Shown here: positions 30,521 to 42,599 of the stretch, piece after piece | How positions within the stretch are numbered: the stretch's first letter is position 1 | Layout of the letters: every line of letters begins with the position of its first letter | Assembly (NCBI RefSeq): GCF_026914185.1 | Contig: NC_070568.1 | Coordinates: 5,787,501 to 5,851,500, forward strand | Source: Puccinia triticina | Taxonomy: Eukaryota > Basidiomycota > Pucciniomycetes > Pucciniales > Pucciniaceae | Direction: 5' to 3' | Length of the DNA: 64,000 nt | Notes under the pieces: model-generated | What the model saw: only the letters and a program-made list of their open reading frames with translations | Databases searched by the model: none | Told to the model about the DNA's origin: nothing | Program-made: the position numbers and the translations under genes

Positions 30521-30949
30521 TGCACCCGTGGTGTACGCGGGCGCCCTGGACAAAAGATGAGTGGGCTCCTCACGCAGCCAACCCACACATTGGGGGGCCT
30601 GGAACTAGCTGGACATATTGACAGGATTTTTGGGCTCCCCTAGGAGGCTGATTAGAGGCTAAGCCCTTCTAGAACTCAGCGTCTGAACAATGTACAGCTA
30701 CGGCGCGTCCTCCATGGACGGAAATTACCGTGCGCAATGATTTTTCCTCCGTGCGCAAAGTAAATCCGTAAAAATTAAACTCCTTAAATTCACCGGTCCT
30801 GTGCATGGTACAAATTTCAGGCAGCGGTTCCCCCTGTACCAGGTTCAATGCCGTGCCCAAAACGTGTACCAGTCACAGGACTGGTCAATCTAAAGAGTAA
30901 TCAGATCAGGTCTGCATGAGGTGCACAATAATTAGGGATCAATACCACC

Positions 30950-32780
30950 TAGAGATTGCCCGTGGGTACCCGGTATCCGTGGGCGGGTCCGGGTATGTAA
31001 ATTTTGGATGGCGGGTACCCGTCCAGGTACCCGCTGCGAAAGGTCTGGAGACGAGCAGTCACAGACAACCTTTTGCAGTGTGATCATGGCCGCCCCCGTA
31101 ACCTAAACCTCTTGGTGTCCAGCACATGCTGGACACCGAGAGGGCATACACTCTTGATGTCGGGCACAGAGCGGACATTGGGAGGGTGTATGTACATATG
31201 CCCTCTCAATGTCCGGTCTGTGCTGGACACCAAGAGGGCATCACTCTTGATGTCCAGCCCAAACCGGACATCGAGAACTCACACGCAGACATCCCTCTTG
31301 ATATCCGGCCCAGACCGGGCACCAAGTGACAGCTCTGTTTATGAAACTTAGGGCAGAAAACCCGTCAGAATAAGGGTTTTGGGCCCTAGTACCATAACTG
31401 TACTGATTTAAACACTGGTAATTTAAATTACCAAACTTGTTACGTGGTAAATATGGCCACTACAAGGGTTTTACACTCTGTAACAGAGGAGGGATTAATT
31501 ATGTAATTAATAATATGTAATTATTAATTACCGGGAATTAATTTGGCGTAAAAAGTAGGTGGTAAGTGCTTAAACTGATTGGCTGCTTGACAGAGGCGGT
31601 GGTCTTACGGCAACTACTTACAAGGATAAAGCTTTAAATATGCTAATAAGGGATTTTTGATGATTCAAAGGGTTTAATCCAGTGGATTTTACGTGCTGGG
31701 GATGGTTTATAAGGAAAAGTGGCTACAATAGCAGCAGAGGAGAATATTCACGGCAAACTTACAGTTTATGGGCGGTGAATGGTCTGGGGGATCTTTTCCT
31801 GAGGGCCAAATAGGCCTCTATTTATAGAGGGGACCTCAGTGGGTGTAAGCGCTGAGTCCTTTTCTCCCTATGGGAGTATCCAGGGGTGTAGCCGTGAAAA
31901 GGGCTTGGCTGTGGGCAATTTATTTGTATTGTAATAGACTAATTTCCCTGACTCTGTCACATGACATATTTATAACCAATTGTCATGTGAAAGAGCTTCA
32001 GTAGAAGTCTACAAAATACTTTCACAGGGTATTTTTACACGAGTAATATTACTCATTACTGTACAACAGTTTATTTTTATGTACTTTATTTGTTTTACTA
32101 CATTTTTGTATGTAATACTATTTTTTGGGCGCTTTCTGGGGCCAATTCTTATTTATACAATTAGTACATGAAGGAATAGGAATAAGGGGGTACTTTGAGT
32201 GGGTGACCCCCCTTAATTTATGATGGGAATCCGATTCTGCAATAATATTTAATAATTATTATTATTTACCAAGTTATTGCAGTCTTTTAGATACTTGATG
32301 TATATCTAAGGCTGACACCAAGAGGGTATGTAAACCCTTGATGACGGTCTATGCCGGCTTCAAGGGTGGTGTAAACTCTTGGTGACCGGCACAGACCGGA
32401 CATTGGGAGGGTAAACACACACCCTCTCAATGTCAGTCTGTGCCATTGAGACTGTATGCCCTCTTGGTGTCCAGCACAGACCGGACATTGAGAGGGCATA
32501 TGTACATACACCCTCCCAATTTCTGCTCTGTGCCGGACATCGAGAGGGTATATACACCCTTGATGACTGGCCTGTGTCGGTCATTAAGAGGTTACACCAC
32601 CCTCGAAGCCGGCATAGACCGGCTAGAGGGTTGAATTGTGGTACCCGTGATACCCGCCACGGGTACCGCCAGTACCCACCCTACGGGTGCCGGGTCCGAG
32701 TCCGGGTATCTGTATATGCCCAAAATGACCGCAGGTACCCGCACCTGCCACGGGTACCCGGGTCCACTCGGCGATCTCTA
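30950..32780. mobile_element. Non-autonomous hAT element with 8-bp duplication
   Basis: Ends are TAGAGATTGCCCGTGGGTAC (30950) and the mirror GTACCCGGGTCC...GGCGATCTCTA (32780). The 8-mer ATACCACC flanks both (30942-30949, 32781-32788). TAGAG-type ends and 8-bp duplications are hAT hallmarks. The subterminal regions (31110-31330 and 32300-32640) carry many direct and inverted copies of GTCCGGTCTGTGCTGGACACC; the middle is AT-rich. No transposase remains. Confidence 0.85.
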
Positions 32781-32818
32781 ATACCACCTCACGCGCCTTG
32801 CCCCAATGAGATGAACCA

Positions 32819-32992
32819 GGCCTGAGACCAGCGGAGCACGGAGCGAGGCGAGTGTGAGCAGTTGTGGAAGGATGGATTGCAGCTCATAGAGAAAGAAAAC
32901 AAAAGAAAGGAGAAAGGAGAAGAGAAAGAACCATACCTGAGACCAGCAGAGCACGGAGCGAGGCAAGTGTGAGCGGTTGTGGAAGGATGAGA
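32819..32992. repeat. Two direct copies of an approximately 55-bp repeat
   Basis: CCTGAGACCAGCGGAGCACGG... at 32820 recurs with few changes at 32938 (CCTGAGACCAGCAGAGCACGG...), separated by a purine-rich spacer; the second copy runs into an inverted half (CCTTCCACGACCGCTGG). Confidence 0.7.
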
Positions 32993-33099
32993 AGAGTCCT
33001 TCCACGACCGCTGGTCCCAGGTAATCTACATACATGTGAAATGTGAGATGACACTGTGGTGACATGTGTAAGGCATAAAAGACAAAAGAAAAGAGATAT

Positions 33100-34461
33100 A
33101 ACATAGCTCAACAAATATTGCCTCACAAGCTCCTCTTTTTATACTCTTCCCATTCTTGCCGCCCTACTCTGGATACCCCGGAATTCATCCTTTTCACGCG
33201 CTGACACAGCTCTGTCCCTAAATGCTTTTTGTCAACCAACTCCAACTTTTCAAGCCCAAGGCTTTTACACGGCTCAATGTAGCGCATGCCATAAGCGGTG
33301 TCAAGTCACTCTCCATTAACGGTCCCAGGTGTGAAGTCCCCCGCTTCCGGGTACGGTAACTTCCACCATACCTCTATTTTAGGCAATAGCCGTTGGCTAT
33401 CTCCTTTGGTCTCCAACCGCCTTTGTCTACTCCCTCTCCTTCTTGTTGTACCGGACAAGGCACCTTACACACTTATAAGCCGCTCTCGGCCATGTCTCCT
33501 GTTATCTATGAATGCCGCTCTTGGCCTCTCTATATTTTCATTGCCGCTCTTGGCTATCTTGTAGATCCTCGCTACCTTATATATCTCAAATCCTGTATAT
33601 TAGGGGGGTTCACGTTAGGCTGATTTCAAAATCAGTCAAAAAACCTTTTTAAAAATTGATGGCTGCTCATGCAGGTCTATGCAAGGATTTTCTAGAAAAT
33701 AAATAGAGTTCTCAGCAAGACCTCCCCTTTGAAGGCCTTTCTGAAGGCAATTCTTATGCAGTATTTTTTTTAAGTTTATGCAGGAAGGGTGCATGAGATT
33801 TGAAACCATCCGTGACAAGCAGCCAAAATCAGGCTAACGTGAACCCCCCTATTATATTTCCTTACTCGGTCTGACTTCTCCAAATACCTCCTTGTACTTC
33901 GCAAAGACTAAGAGCCCCATCTAATGGGACTCGTCACTCTTTCCCTTACTCTCATCGGGCCGTCACTTCCCTATTGTTCTCTTACAACATAAATAGCCCT
34001 TCGGCTCCCTGCAATGAGAACCCAACTTAGTTTGCTTGTATATTTCCAGCACCTGAAACCGGTGAGCTTCACAGAAATATTTCTGTGAGTCAACCCTTTT
34101 CTCTTATCTTATCTTTCCGTTCCCCAAAGAAACCCATAGATTAAAGAAACTCGAACACTCACACTGATTACTCTTATAAACTATTAGAACACACTTAACC
34201 TCCAAACCTTCCAAACCACCCCGACTCAAATCCCTCCATACCCTCTACTACCGGCGTCGCGAACCGGTAAGTTTCTCTTAAAAACTGATCTCTTATAAAA
34301 AAAAATCACTTATCCCAATAGCTATCCGAGGCCGTTTCCATAAGTACCACATATAATAGATTATTTACCAAAATAAACTTATATCCTTGTTATTCTACCG
34401 CCACTAGAACCGCCGACAACCAATTCAATACCATTATAACATATCTAGAAACATCCGAACA
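33100..34461 (+). other. Probable LTR/leader of the truncated gag-protease element
   Basis: Non-coding, pyrimidine-rich on the plus strand, with a TATA-like TTTTTATAC near 33138. It precedes the gag ORF at 34476. The LTR borders cannot be fixed because no second LTR is in the window, and a MITE (33603-33849) is inserted. Confidence 0.35.
33603..33849. mobile_element. MITE, second copy of the GGGGGGTTCACGT family
   Basis: 247 bp; GGGGGGTTCACGTTAGGCTG at the left and CAGGCTAACGTGAACCCCCC at the right, TA on both sides (33601-33602, 33850-33851). Interior lacks genes. Confidence 0.88.
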
Positions 34462-34487
34462 TTGAGCGCCCATTAATGGGCGCTCAA
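34462..34487. repeat. 26-bp perfect palindrome over a gag start codon
   Basis: Arms TTGAGCGCCCATT and AATGGGCGCTCAA meet without a loop; the ATG of the following Gag frame (34476) lies just past the centre. Could act as a hairpin at the translation start or as part of the primer/dimerisation region. Confidence 0.85.
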
Positions 34488-36260
34488 ATGATCGACGGAC
34501 AGATCCACGCGGCACAGATCGCCGCCCAAGAAGAAGTTATCAATAACCAAAAAATGCAGATTCAACAACTATTGGCTGCAAACACAAACAACAACCAGCG
34601 AGTTGACCGTGACCCCCACCCGGATCCTGTCTCCGTCAAACTCCCTAACTTCGACGGAAAGGATGATGTCAATGTCTGGATCAAGAAGATAGAGTTCATC
34701 CTTACAGGTCATGGCCAACCCAAGGATAAATGGACCTTGATGGTAGTACCACATCTAAGAGACAGCGCCAAGGCCTTTTGGTACAACTTAGTCAGCGAGT
34801 TGAATGTAAACAAGATGTCTTGGGCAAACTTTACCCGTAAGTTACGGGCACAGTTTAATTATTCCCATAGTCAATACAACACTTGTGTCGAACTCCAATC
34901 CCTCCGATATACAACTGCAGAAGATTATATCAACCAATTCACCAGACTAAGTATCAAGCTACCCGCAAATACAATGACTGACGATGACAAGAAATTCTTG
35001 TTCACCTTCAACTTGCCAGGTCACTTACGTGTCAAGGTCTTAGGCGACAAGTGCAAAACTTTGGACAATTTATCACACTCGCTCCGCGAACATGATAGAT
35101 TGGCAAAAAGTAACTACCTTTGTGGAAGTCCCTTGAATTACGGCAACCAACAAGCCTTTACCTCAAGAAGCTTCACTCCTAACCATCACCGGCTTCCCAC
35201 CGGTAGTAATTTCTCTATCCCGCAGAAACTTGGTGACAACGCCCACTCCGATGGACTTAGATGCTGTGGATGTAAGCAAGGCTTGCTGTTATAACTGTAA
35301 CAAAATAGGACACTTATCCAAGGACTGTCCCTCACATCGAAAAATTAAGTTCAATCCTAAGTTCACCCGCAATCCTGCGAAGAGTTCCTTGAACTTAATC
35401 GATCTCAATCCAATCACCGATCCCGGAACCTCCAAACTCAAAAATCTCTTCTTGATTGAACCTATAAGCACTGACGTCGACTCCTGGGCGAAGATCAACG
35501 ACAACTTCCGGCGAATCAGCGACAACCTCCCAAAGAAGTTTGACAAGAGTATTGCAACAATGAACCGACAGCTCTGGAACAAGGCTGAACGCAAAGTAGA
35601 AGCACATGCCATATGTAAAAAGATCAAAACCTCTCTTTCCACCTTGAATCCTCGTGCCCTCAAATTTACGCTGGGCGCCTCCGTCCACGGTATCACAAAG
35701 GAAATTGAGCTTAACTACCTTGAGAGTACCTTCCCAGCCAAACAGAAACATACCGACTCGGTAGATCTTGCCTTCAAAAGACTAAAACAAAACAAGGTTG
35801 ATTAGACTCAACTCAACAGCAACTCCAAATCCTATGATTCTGAGATAAGCTTTTGCCCGACCAATTCTAGTATTGTCTGGCTTGGAGACTCTCCTCCGGA
35901 ACTCGAGCTAAACACCGTCGACGAGAAGGACCAACCATTACCCCACTACAAGTTTGGCATTGGGGGCGTAATTTGTGACACCATCATCGACTCCGGAGCC
36001 GGTTCTGCCTATTTGGACGTAGCCGTAGCTCTTGAACTCTGGGAACGTGGAGAAATAGATGTCATCCCAGTAACTCCCCGCAACGTCCGATTAGCCAACG
36101 GCCATATCAAAAAGGTGAACTACAAAGCTTCATTTACACTTGTGATAGATAATCACGGGATGCCTTTTTCCGCCTTCTTAATAAATCTTCCAGAGATGGA
36201 CCTTGTCCTGGGACTACCCTGGCTCTGCGCCACTGATGCCGTGCCTGATTGGCAACAGAA
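34476..36260 (+). pseudogene. Truncated Ty3-type Gag and protease, with frame breaks
   Basis: Frame 1 (34476-35294) is a retrotransposon capsid (PNFDGKDDVNVWIKKIEF, WANFTRKLRAQF, YINQFTRLS). At about 35230 the frame changes to one with the zinc knuckle CYNCNKIGHLSKDC and a linker that stops at TAG 35803-35805. The same frame then carries the aspartic protease (TIIDSGAGSAYLDV, LVLGLPWL) to about 36250. There is no reverse transcriptase or integrase. Gag differs clearly from that of LTR-1/2/3, so this is another lineage. The gag-to-knuckle shift could be a programmed -1/+1 site or an indel; the TAG and the abrupt end at the hairpin cluster show the copy is dead. Confidence 0.8.
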
Positions 36261-36265
36261 AGGAA

Positions 36266-36349
36266 AGCGGAGCTGGCCGGGCCAGCTCCGCTGTCCTTTG
36301 GCTTTTAGCCAAAGAAAAATGCATTATTTTCTTTGGCTAATAGCCAAAG
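36266..36349. repeat. Cluster of perfect hairpins
   Basis: Hairpin 1: 13-bp arms AGCGGAGCTGGCC, 1-nt loop (36266-36292). Hairpins 2 and 3: arms CTTTGGCT/AGCCAAAG with 3-nt loops (36296-36314, 36331-36349). In addition AGCCAAAGAAAA (36307-36318) and TTTTCTTTGGCT (36327-36338) pair with each other, so two alternative folds exist. Marks the point where the retroelement sequence ends. Confidence 0.85.
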
Positions 36350-36399
36350 AAAAAAAGGGACAAAACTCTGATTTTCACCTCTAATCCAGTGAACATATA

Positions 36400-36758
36400 C
36401 ACCACAGGTTGTGTCAGACATCATGATGTCCCGCTCTTTCAGTGCAGGAAGCATCCACGGGATACAATTCTAACTCCTTCATTTTGGACTCTTCTTCAGA
36501 TTACATCCGCCGGATGGTCTCCAAGCGTCTGCTGGATGGTACGCAAGTGTCCATTGGACATCAGCAAACATACCCAGATAGCCAAAGTTTCACTTCAGCT
36601 GGCGCAGCTGATGGATCAGGGAGGCCCCCAATGGGCAAGGGCTTGGTTTGATGTGCACAGGATGCTGAGGTTGGGGGATGGGGGGGAGGGGGGTTGGGGG
36701 CTGAGTGGAATGCATGCAGCCCACAAGTTGAACTCACAACTCCTAGGTGGGCCTGCCG
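36400..36758. other. No supported gene
   Basis: Mixed sequence with TCCATTGGA words that recur at 37120-37200; open frames on both strands have no recognisable features. Confidence 0.3.
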
Positions 36759-36993
36759 GCAATGGTGCAACAAGTACAATACATGTAATTGTATTGGACT
36801 GTATCGTATTGGAAAAAATTAAAAATACATGTATCTGTATCATTTTTTTTCCAAAAAGTGTACACATGTATCATTGGAATTGTTTGGTGAGACCAATACA
36901 AAATACATTTGTCGTATTTGCGTGTATCTGCATGAAAATATGATACAATTTATAGCCTATACAATACGTGTATCATAATTGTTGCACCGTTGC
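36759..36993. mobile_element. Probable MITE, GCAATGGTGCAACAA ends
   Basis: 235 bp with inverted ends (GCAATGGTGCAACAA at 36759; TTGTTGCACCGTTGC ending 36993) and an interior made of palindromic ATACATGTAT/ACAATAC words. No clear target duplication. Confidence 0.6.
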
Positions 36994-37734
36994 TGCTGGG
37001 GCTGAGGGGGTGCTTACTAGATAGGTCATGACAACAATACTGACACCCCACACACCACTTGTCCCCACCGGTCTTTTGGACACTCTCAACCAAGAGTGTC
37101 TGGTGGACAGCTTTGTTTAGTGTCCATTGGAAACTCTCTCTGGCTGAAGTGTTAAATGGATATGAAACTTTTTGGACTGTTGAGATGTCCATTGGAAACT
37201 CTCAATTGGGGGTGTCCAAGGGACGGGAGTTTTTGATGTCCAATAGCTGTTTTTGGGTGCCAGCCATCACTTGGACACTTCTGGAAGTTTCCAACTGATG
37301 CTCAGCATGCCTTACTTCTGCTGGATGCTCCATGGGCATCCTCTGGATAAATCACAATCAGAACTGTCTGCAGGAAGCAGCACATTTCCAGATAAGCTCC
37401 CTGTGGTGTATACTTCCTGGCCAGAACCAACATTGGTAAGAGAAGTTGAAGAAGACATGCACTGGTTGGATAGCAATCTGTGAGCTGCAGCCTGTAGTAT
37501 GATAGTTGGAACAAATTAGCAGGAATTGAGGAAACGGAGGCCCAGGGAAACTTTTGGTAAAGTTTAGATTTCAAGATAATGAGAATCAGAAACTTAAAAA
37601 TAAGAGACAACAAATTTTTTGATATGCTTTAAGCTTCACCTTTGATTGGAAGCTAACCAAGTTGGATTTTGAGCATGTAAAAACGTTGCTTTTATGTTTC
37701 AAGGAAAAATGTGTCAGAAGATAAAATTGGTGGA
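36994..37734. other. No firm gene
   Basis: Repeated TCCATTGGAAACTCTC words (37119, 37187). The right part may be 3' UTR of the minus-strand gene that ends at 37735. Confidence 0.3.
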
Positions 37735-40700
37735 TCACTTGGCACCTCTACTTATACTTCCTTTCATCTTTTTCCACAAGCCAGAAAGCAGAGATTTTAC
37801 TTTCTGAAACCAAGCCAAAATGTTGTGACGTTTTGGCCTATTCTTCCACTCTTCATAAAGTCCTTTAACTTGATCCAAATCCAGTAACCACCCAGGAGAT
37901 TTGCCTGTCTTTTTTTTGTACCTTTTTGACACATATGACTTGAAAGAATTCCTTTGATGGGTAGGGAGTCCAGGATTCAACTCAAAAAACTCTTCCATTG
38001 ATCTAGAGAAGAAGTTTGTGATCAGTTTTCCTCCGGAATCATGTTGAGTGTTTGAGAAGACATACATTTTGTCCAATTCTGACTCAAAGAGCTCCATTGT
38101 AGCCGCTTTATCAAGTTCCCCTCCAATTTTGCTCTTTATCCATTTTGAGGTAAACTCAACAAGTTCTGACATCTTCATGAATTCTACATCCTTAATTTCT
38201 CTGATAATATGTTTTTGAAGCACTTAGAATCAGCCACATAACCTCTTCAATTTGGTGGTTCCACAAAATAGACCAGAATTTCTTGTCAATGTGAAATTTT
38301 GATGACTGAGAATGACTTACTTGAACATTTCCTTGAAATCAGGATGACGCCTTGAGAACAAACGAGATCCAACAATACTGAACATTCTGACAGATCTGAT
38401 GTTGGGAGGTCTTCCACATGAGCTTGGAGTCCAGTTTACATAAGTCACAAGAAAACTTACATCATTTGATCCTGTTTTACTTGGGTTTGAAGTGTTTCTG
38501 TAGGATGAAGTGTTCTGTGCTGTCCTCCAGGATTAATGTCTTCAACTTTTCTTTCAAATTGTGTGGACTTATTTTGATCTTCCAGATTAACTACTGCATC
38601 CAGTTCTGAGGAGCTGATTTTGTTTGGCTGGGTTGCTATTTTGGTTGGTGGGAATTCCATATTTGAAGGGGATGGCATGATTACTTGGTCATTTTGGGAT
38701 GGTGTGTGGTTGCTGATTCTTGGATTCAATTCTAATCCTTGGTCTTGGAAGATAGGGCAATCAAAATCCTGAAACTTTTGCTGCCATTTTAAACAAATTC
38801 ACTCACATGGGTTTCTATCTTTTTCCAAGTTTTTCCACTGGTCCACCTCGAATTTTAAAGAAACAAGTTCCAGCCTGTCTGCATAGTCCTTGTAGCGAAT
38901 TTTTAGATATTTTAAAATAGACAAAATTTGATTTTCTGATAGATCTGGCTCCAATGATCTGATGTTCTTTTGCAGGCGTCTATTTTTCACAGGTTGAAGT
39001 GTTTGAAAAAAGAAGATTAGCCAAGAACCAAATGTTATTTTCATGTTAAAATTGATGGAGAAAATGCATACAGTCTGCAGAAATTCTTTTTTTCTTCTTC
39101 TTCCAAGCTCCAGGTTATTTTTGGCCAATTAAATCCTTCCCATCTAGGTGATTTCCTTGAAAAAGCAGAAAGAAAATCAATCAAAAATGAAGACTTGGGT
39201 TCAAAAGATCAATAAAAACAGGAATTCTCACAGCAGATGAGTTTTATCCTTGATCCACATCAATGTGTAATGGATCAATTCTTCAAGTGGAAACTCTTGA
39301 TTTTTATTACTGATATCACCAATCATTAATTTTCTGGATGTATTTAGAGTTTCAATCATTGAGTGAGTTCCTATCAATTTCAAGTTGTTCAAATTTGAAT
39401 AAAACTTACTGCAAGTAATTGTGGAGATTGTGCAATAATTCATCATTGAACTGTAATGATTGTGGTGCCAGATCTTCAAACTCTGCCAAAGAGCTAGAAT
39501 TGCCAAATATCACATGAGTGGAAAAATCTTCCCTTGCTTGTTTTAGGAAGACAGTCACTTACATCATGTGGGGATATTTCTCTGTAGATGAAATGTTTTC
39601 ATAATCAAAATTAAAAAATCTCAAAATTAATAAATTTGGAATCATTCAAGCATGAAATTCAAATTGATCAGGAAATACTTGCCTGGGCCTGAGACCTTTC
39701 TCCAATGTTTCACAAGTTTGTGAATATCCACTGAGTTCCAATGATCTCTGGGGAATGATTGTTCTTCAATATCTGTATTTAAACCTAATGCAAACCTCCT
39801 AACTAAACTCCTTTCAATTTCTGGTATCTGGGGCTGATAAAACTCAAGACTCTCTTCAAGGGTTCTTTTTGTTATCAAAAATCAGTCTATAGGTGACCAC
39901 ATCACTTTGGAGTTTGTATAAAATCAATTCAAACTTACAATTGATTGAACCGTTTTACCAGATTTGTCTTGATCTGAAACTCAGACTTCCCTTCAAGTCG
40001 CCCAGGAACATTTTTCACTCTGAAGTTGGAGACAAAATTTTACACAAGTAAGCAGTTTTACTTGATTCAGACTCAATGAACAAAATTTAAACTCACTCAG
40101 TTTTTGTATTGACCCAAACTAAGCTATCATCAATTAACTCTGAGAGCTTCATGAAATCAACATTTCCATATTTTCCACTAAAATTCCATGTTTGGGTTTT
40201 CAAGATTTGTAAAGTCAGCAATGAAACCCAGCAAAATCCAGTTATAATCTTCAATGCAAAACAACACCTACCGCAATGAACTCTTCAACTTTTTTACTTT
40301 CTCATCATCCAATTTGAAACACCTCTTTGAAAGAATAATGAAGTACCTAAATGATCTAGTGAGATAAAATTGACATAAATTTTGGATGTATATCAGTTTT
40401 GTGATTTTTGTCTTACACTATGCTGAGAAGCTCACATTGGAATATCCCCCTTTTGCATATGTGAAGGTGTTCTTCCATTTGGCACTACGTCATTCCCACT
40501 TATTTGGTAGTCTGAGAATTTGTGAAAAGAGAGAAATAAAAGCATAAGTAACTGGGATGAAGGATATGAATCCATGTGAGGAAAGTTTTCCAAAGTACAT
40601 TTCTTACTGACCATTTGGATTTTTTTGAATTTTGGTTTTCTTCCAATCTTCAAGCAAGATTTCCCAATCATTTAAGTTCAGTTCTTCTACAGTGGAAACC

Positions 40701-42540
40701 TCAAAATCCTTCTTATAACTTTTTTTCAGGAATGTAATGAGTGAGTTCTTCTCCTCTTTTGATAAAGCAATCTCCAATGAATCTATCTTTTGAACAATAG
40801 CTCTGTTGGTAGTTCTTTGAAACAGTTTGCCAATATGACAAATTTCAGCATTTTTATGTTTTGTTTTGGGATGAATAAAACAAAGAAATGAACACACATT
40901 TCATGACAAAATATTTTCCCCCAATGGTCTTCAAGATAAAGAAGGTCATTCATATCTGCAACTCGAAAGTGTCCCTCACCACTACAAGAATTAATTGAAG
41001 TTCAATCAGCAAAATTTTTGTAAACAGATAAATAGTCAGAATAAAACTTACAATTGGTGATTTTTTTCATAGAAATAAAGGAATGTGTAATGCATCAGTT
41101 TATGAATTGATATTTCTTCCTTCTCATGATTGATGTCCCAGATTGCCAATTTTCTAGATTTGTTTGTAAGAATGAGTTACGTTATAAATTGAGTAAAAAT
41201 ACTGATTTTAGGCTTGGAATTCAATATGAAACTTTTGAGAGAAGTGTGACGTACTTCAAGTAATCAGCCAAATTTTCAGATGATGGAGCTTCAATATCAA
41301 AATGGAATTTATGGTACAGAATTTGGAAATCTTCCCATGAACTGGATTGTGGATATTTTAGATCAACAAATGGATTCTCCAGCTGCTTGACTGCTCCCCA
41401 AAGAAATTCACTCACATCAATACTGTATCTTTGCCTGTTTTACATGGGACAACAAATTTAATTAGTCAGTATTGTAAATCAAGGAACTATTTTCTTCAAA
41501 TTGAAACAAAGAGAATATTTCAGTATGACCCACCTGGGGATGAGACATCATTCCAATGTTTGAGCATTTCTTCAAGATGCTGGAAATACCAATAAGTCTG
41601 CAGTGGGGATGCTTCTCTGTCTAGTGCTTTTGTGCCCAATGCAAACAGTTGTATTGAACTTATTTGGTCTTCTGAGGCATGTGGGTTGTAAAGTTCAATG
41701 TCTTCCTCCAGGGTACTATTTCATCCAGGCATCCAGTATGGCAAAAGATCAGTTCAACTGTCAAGAATCAATCTCTTTTTTGCTTCTAGGAGTGCAAAAA
41801 AAATCAACATACAGAAGGCCAAACTTTTTCATGAACAAGTTTTTAAACTGTAACTCAGAGCTACCTTCACAAAAACTAAAGAATTTCTCACTGGGAATGG
41901 AATTTGATCAATTGAGACTCAAATAATGTGTTTCTAAACTTGAATGTACAATATTCAAAACCAGAAAAAGAAAAACTCACCTGAAATGTGTTTTCATAAA
42001 AGCCAAAGCATGATCAACCAAGTAAGGGATTTCATAAGATTTTCCAACCAGCACTGCTCTTATCATTGGTATTAAGGAAATTGGATGAAAAAAAAATTAA
42101 TGTTGTTGCGACATTCCATTGATTCTAAAATTACTCACTCCAGCCATCTCTTCAAACTGGATATTCCAATATTATCCAGCTGAAAGAACTTCTCTGACAC
42201 AAGAACAAAGTCCTCAATAGATCTATAAACAGGTTGAATCATCAGATGAGTTTGAATTTCTGTTCTCTATATCAAAGCAAACTTACATATATACTTTATC
42301 TCGTCTTATCTTATATTTTCCAGGGTGATCAATCATTCCTGGATTCAGATTGAAATGATTGCCATTCCCATCTTCTGGCTCCCCTTTTTTTCCTAGTTGG
42401 GTTGAGTTTTCCGAAGTGGAACAAGTTATAATCGAGGAGTTGCGAGAGTTTTTCGAAGCTTTACATACGAATGTATCACTTACCTTGCGGAATATTGTTT
42501 GTTCCTTGACCATTCTGGATGTGCTTGGCATGCCCGTCGT
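37735..42540 (-). CDS. Intron-rich gene encoding diverged tandem helical modules, unknown function
   Basis: Reading leftward from about 42540, short exons (60-250 bp) with gtaagt/gtgagt donors encode diverged copies of two helical motifs. Motif D: SIEDFVLVSEKFFQLDNIG (42.2 kb), SEKFFSFCEGSSELQFKN (41.8), SWEDFQILYHKFHFDIEAP (41.3), YFIILSKRCFKLDDEKV (40.3), and in the last exon SMEEFFELNPGLP. Motif B: RAVLVGKSYEIPYLVDHAL (42.0), RKLAIWDINHEKEEISIHK (41.1), VDFMKLSELIDDSLVW (40.1), RKLMIGDISNKNQEFPLEE (39.3), VEFMKMSELVEFTSKW (38.2). A longer block with TLEE...FALG...KHW...SPG occurs twice (41.7-41.5 and 39.9-39.7 kb). The end, 38223-37735, is a single 162-codon frame finishing with a stop. 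Exons between are only partly resolved, so total length is uncertain. No domain recognised; likely an alpha-helical repeat protein. Confidence 0.55.
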
Positions 42541-42599
42541 CTTTCCCACTATCCCAATAGAGCAAGATACATAACAGTAAAAAAGACTTGATCATCCCA

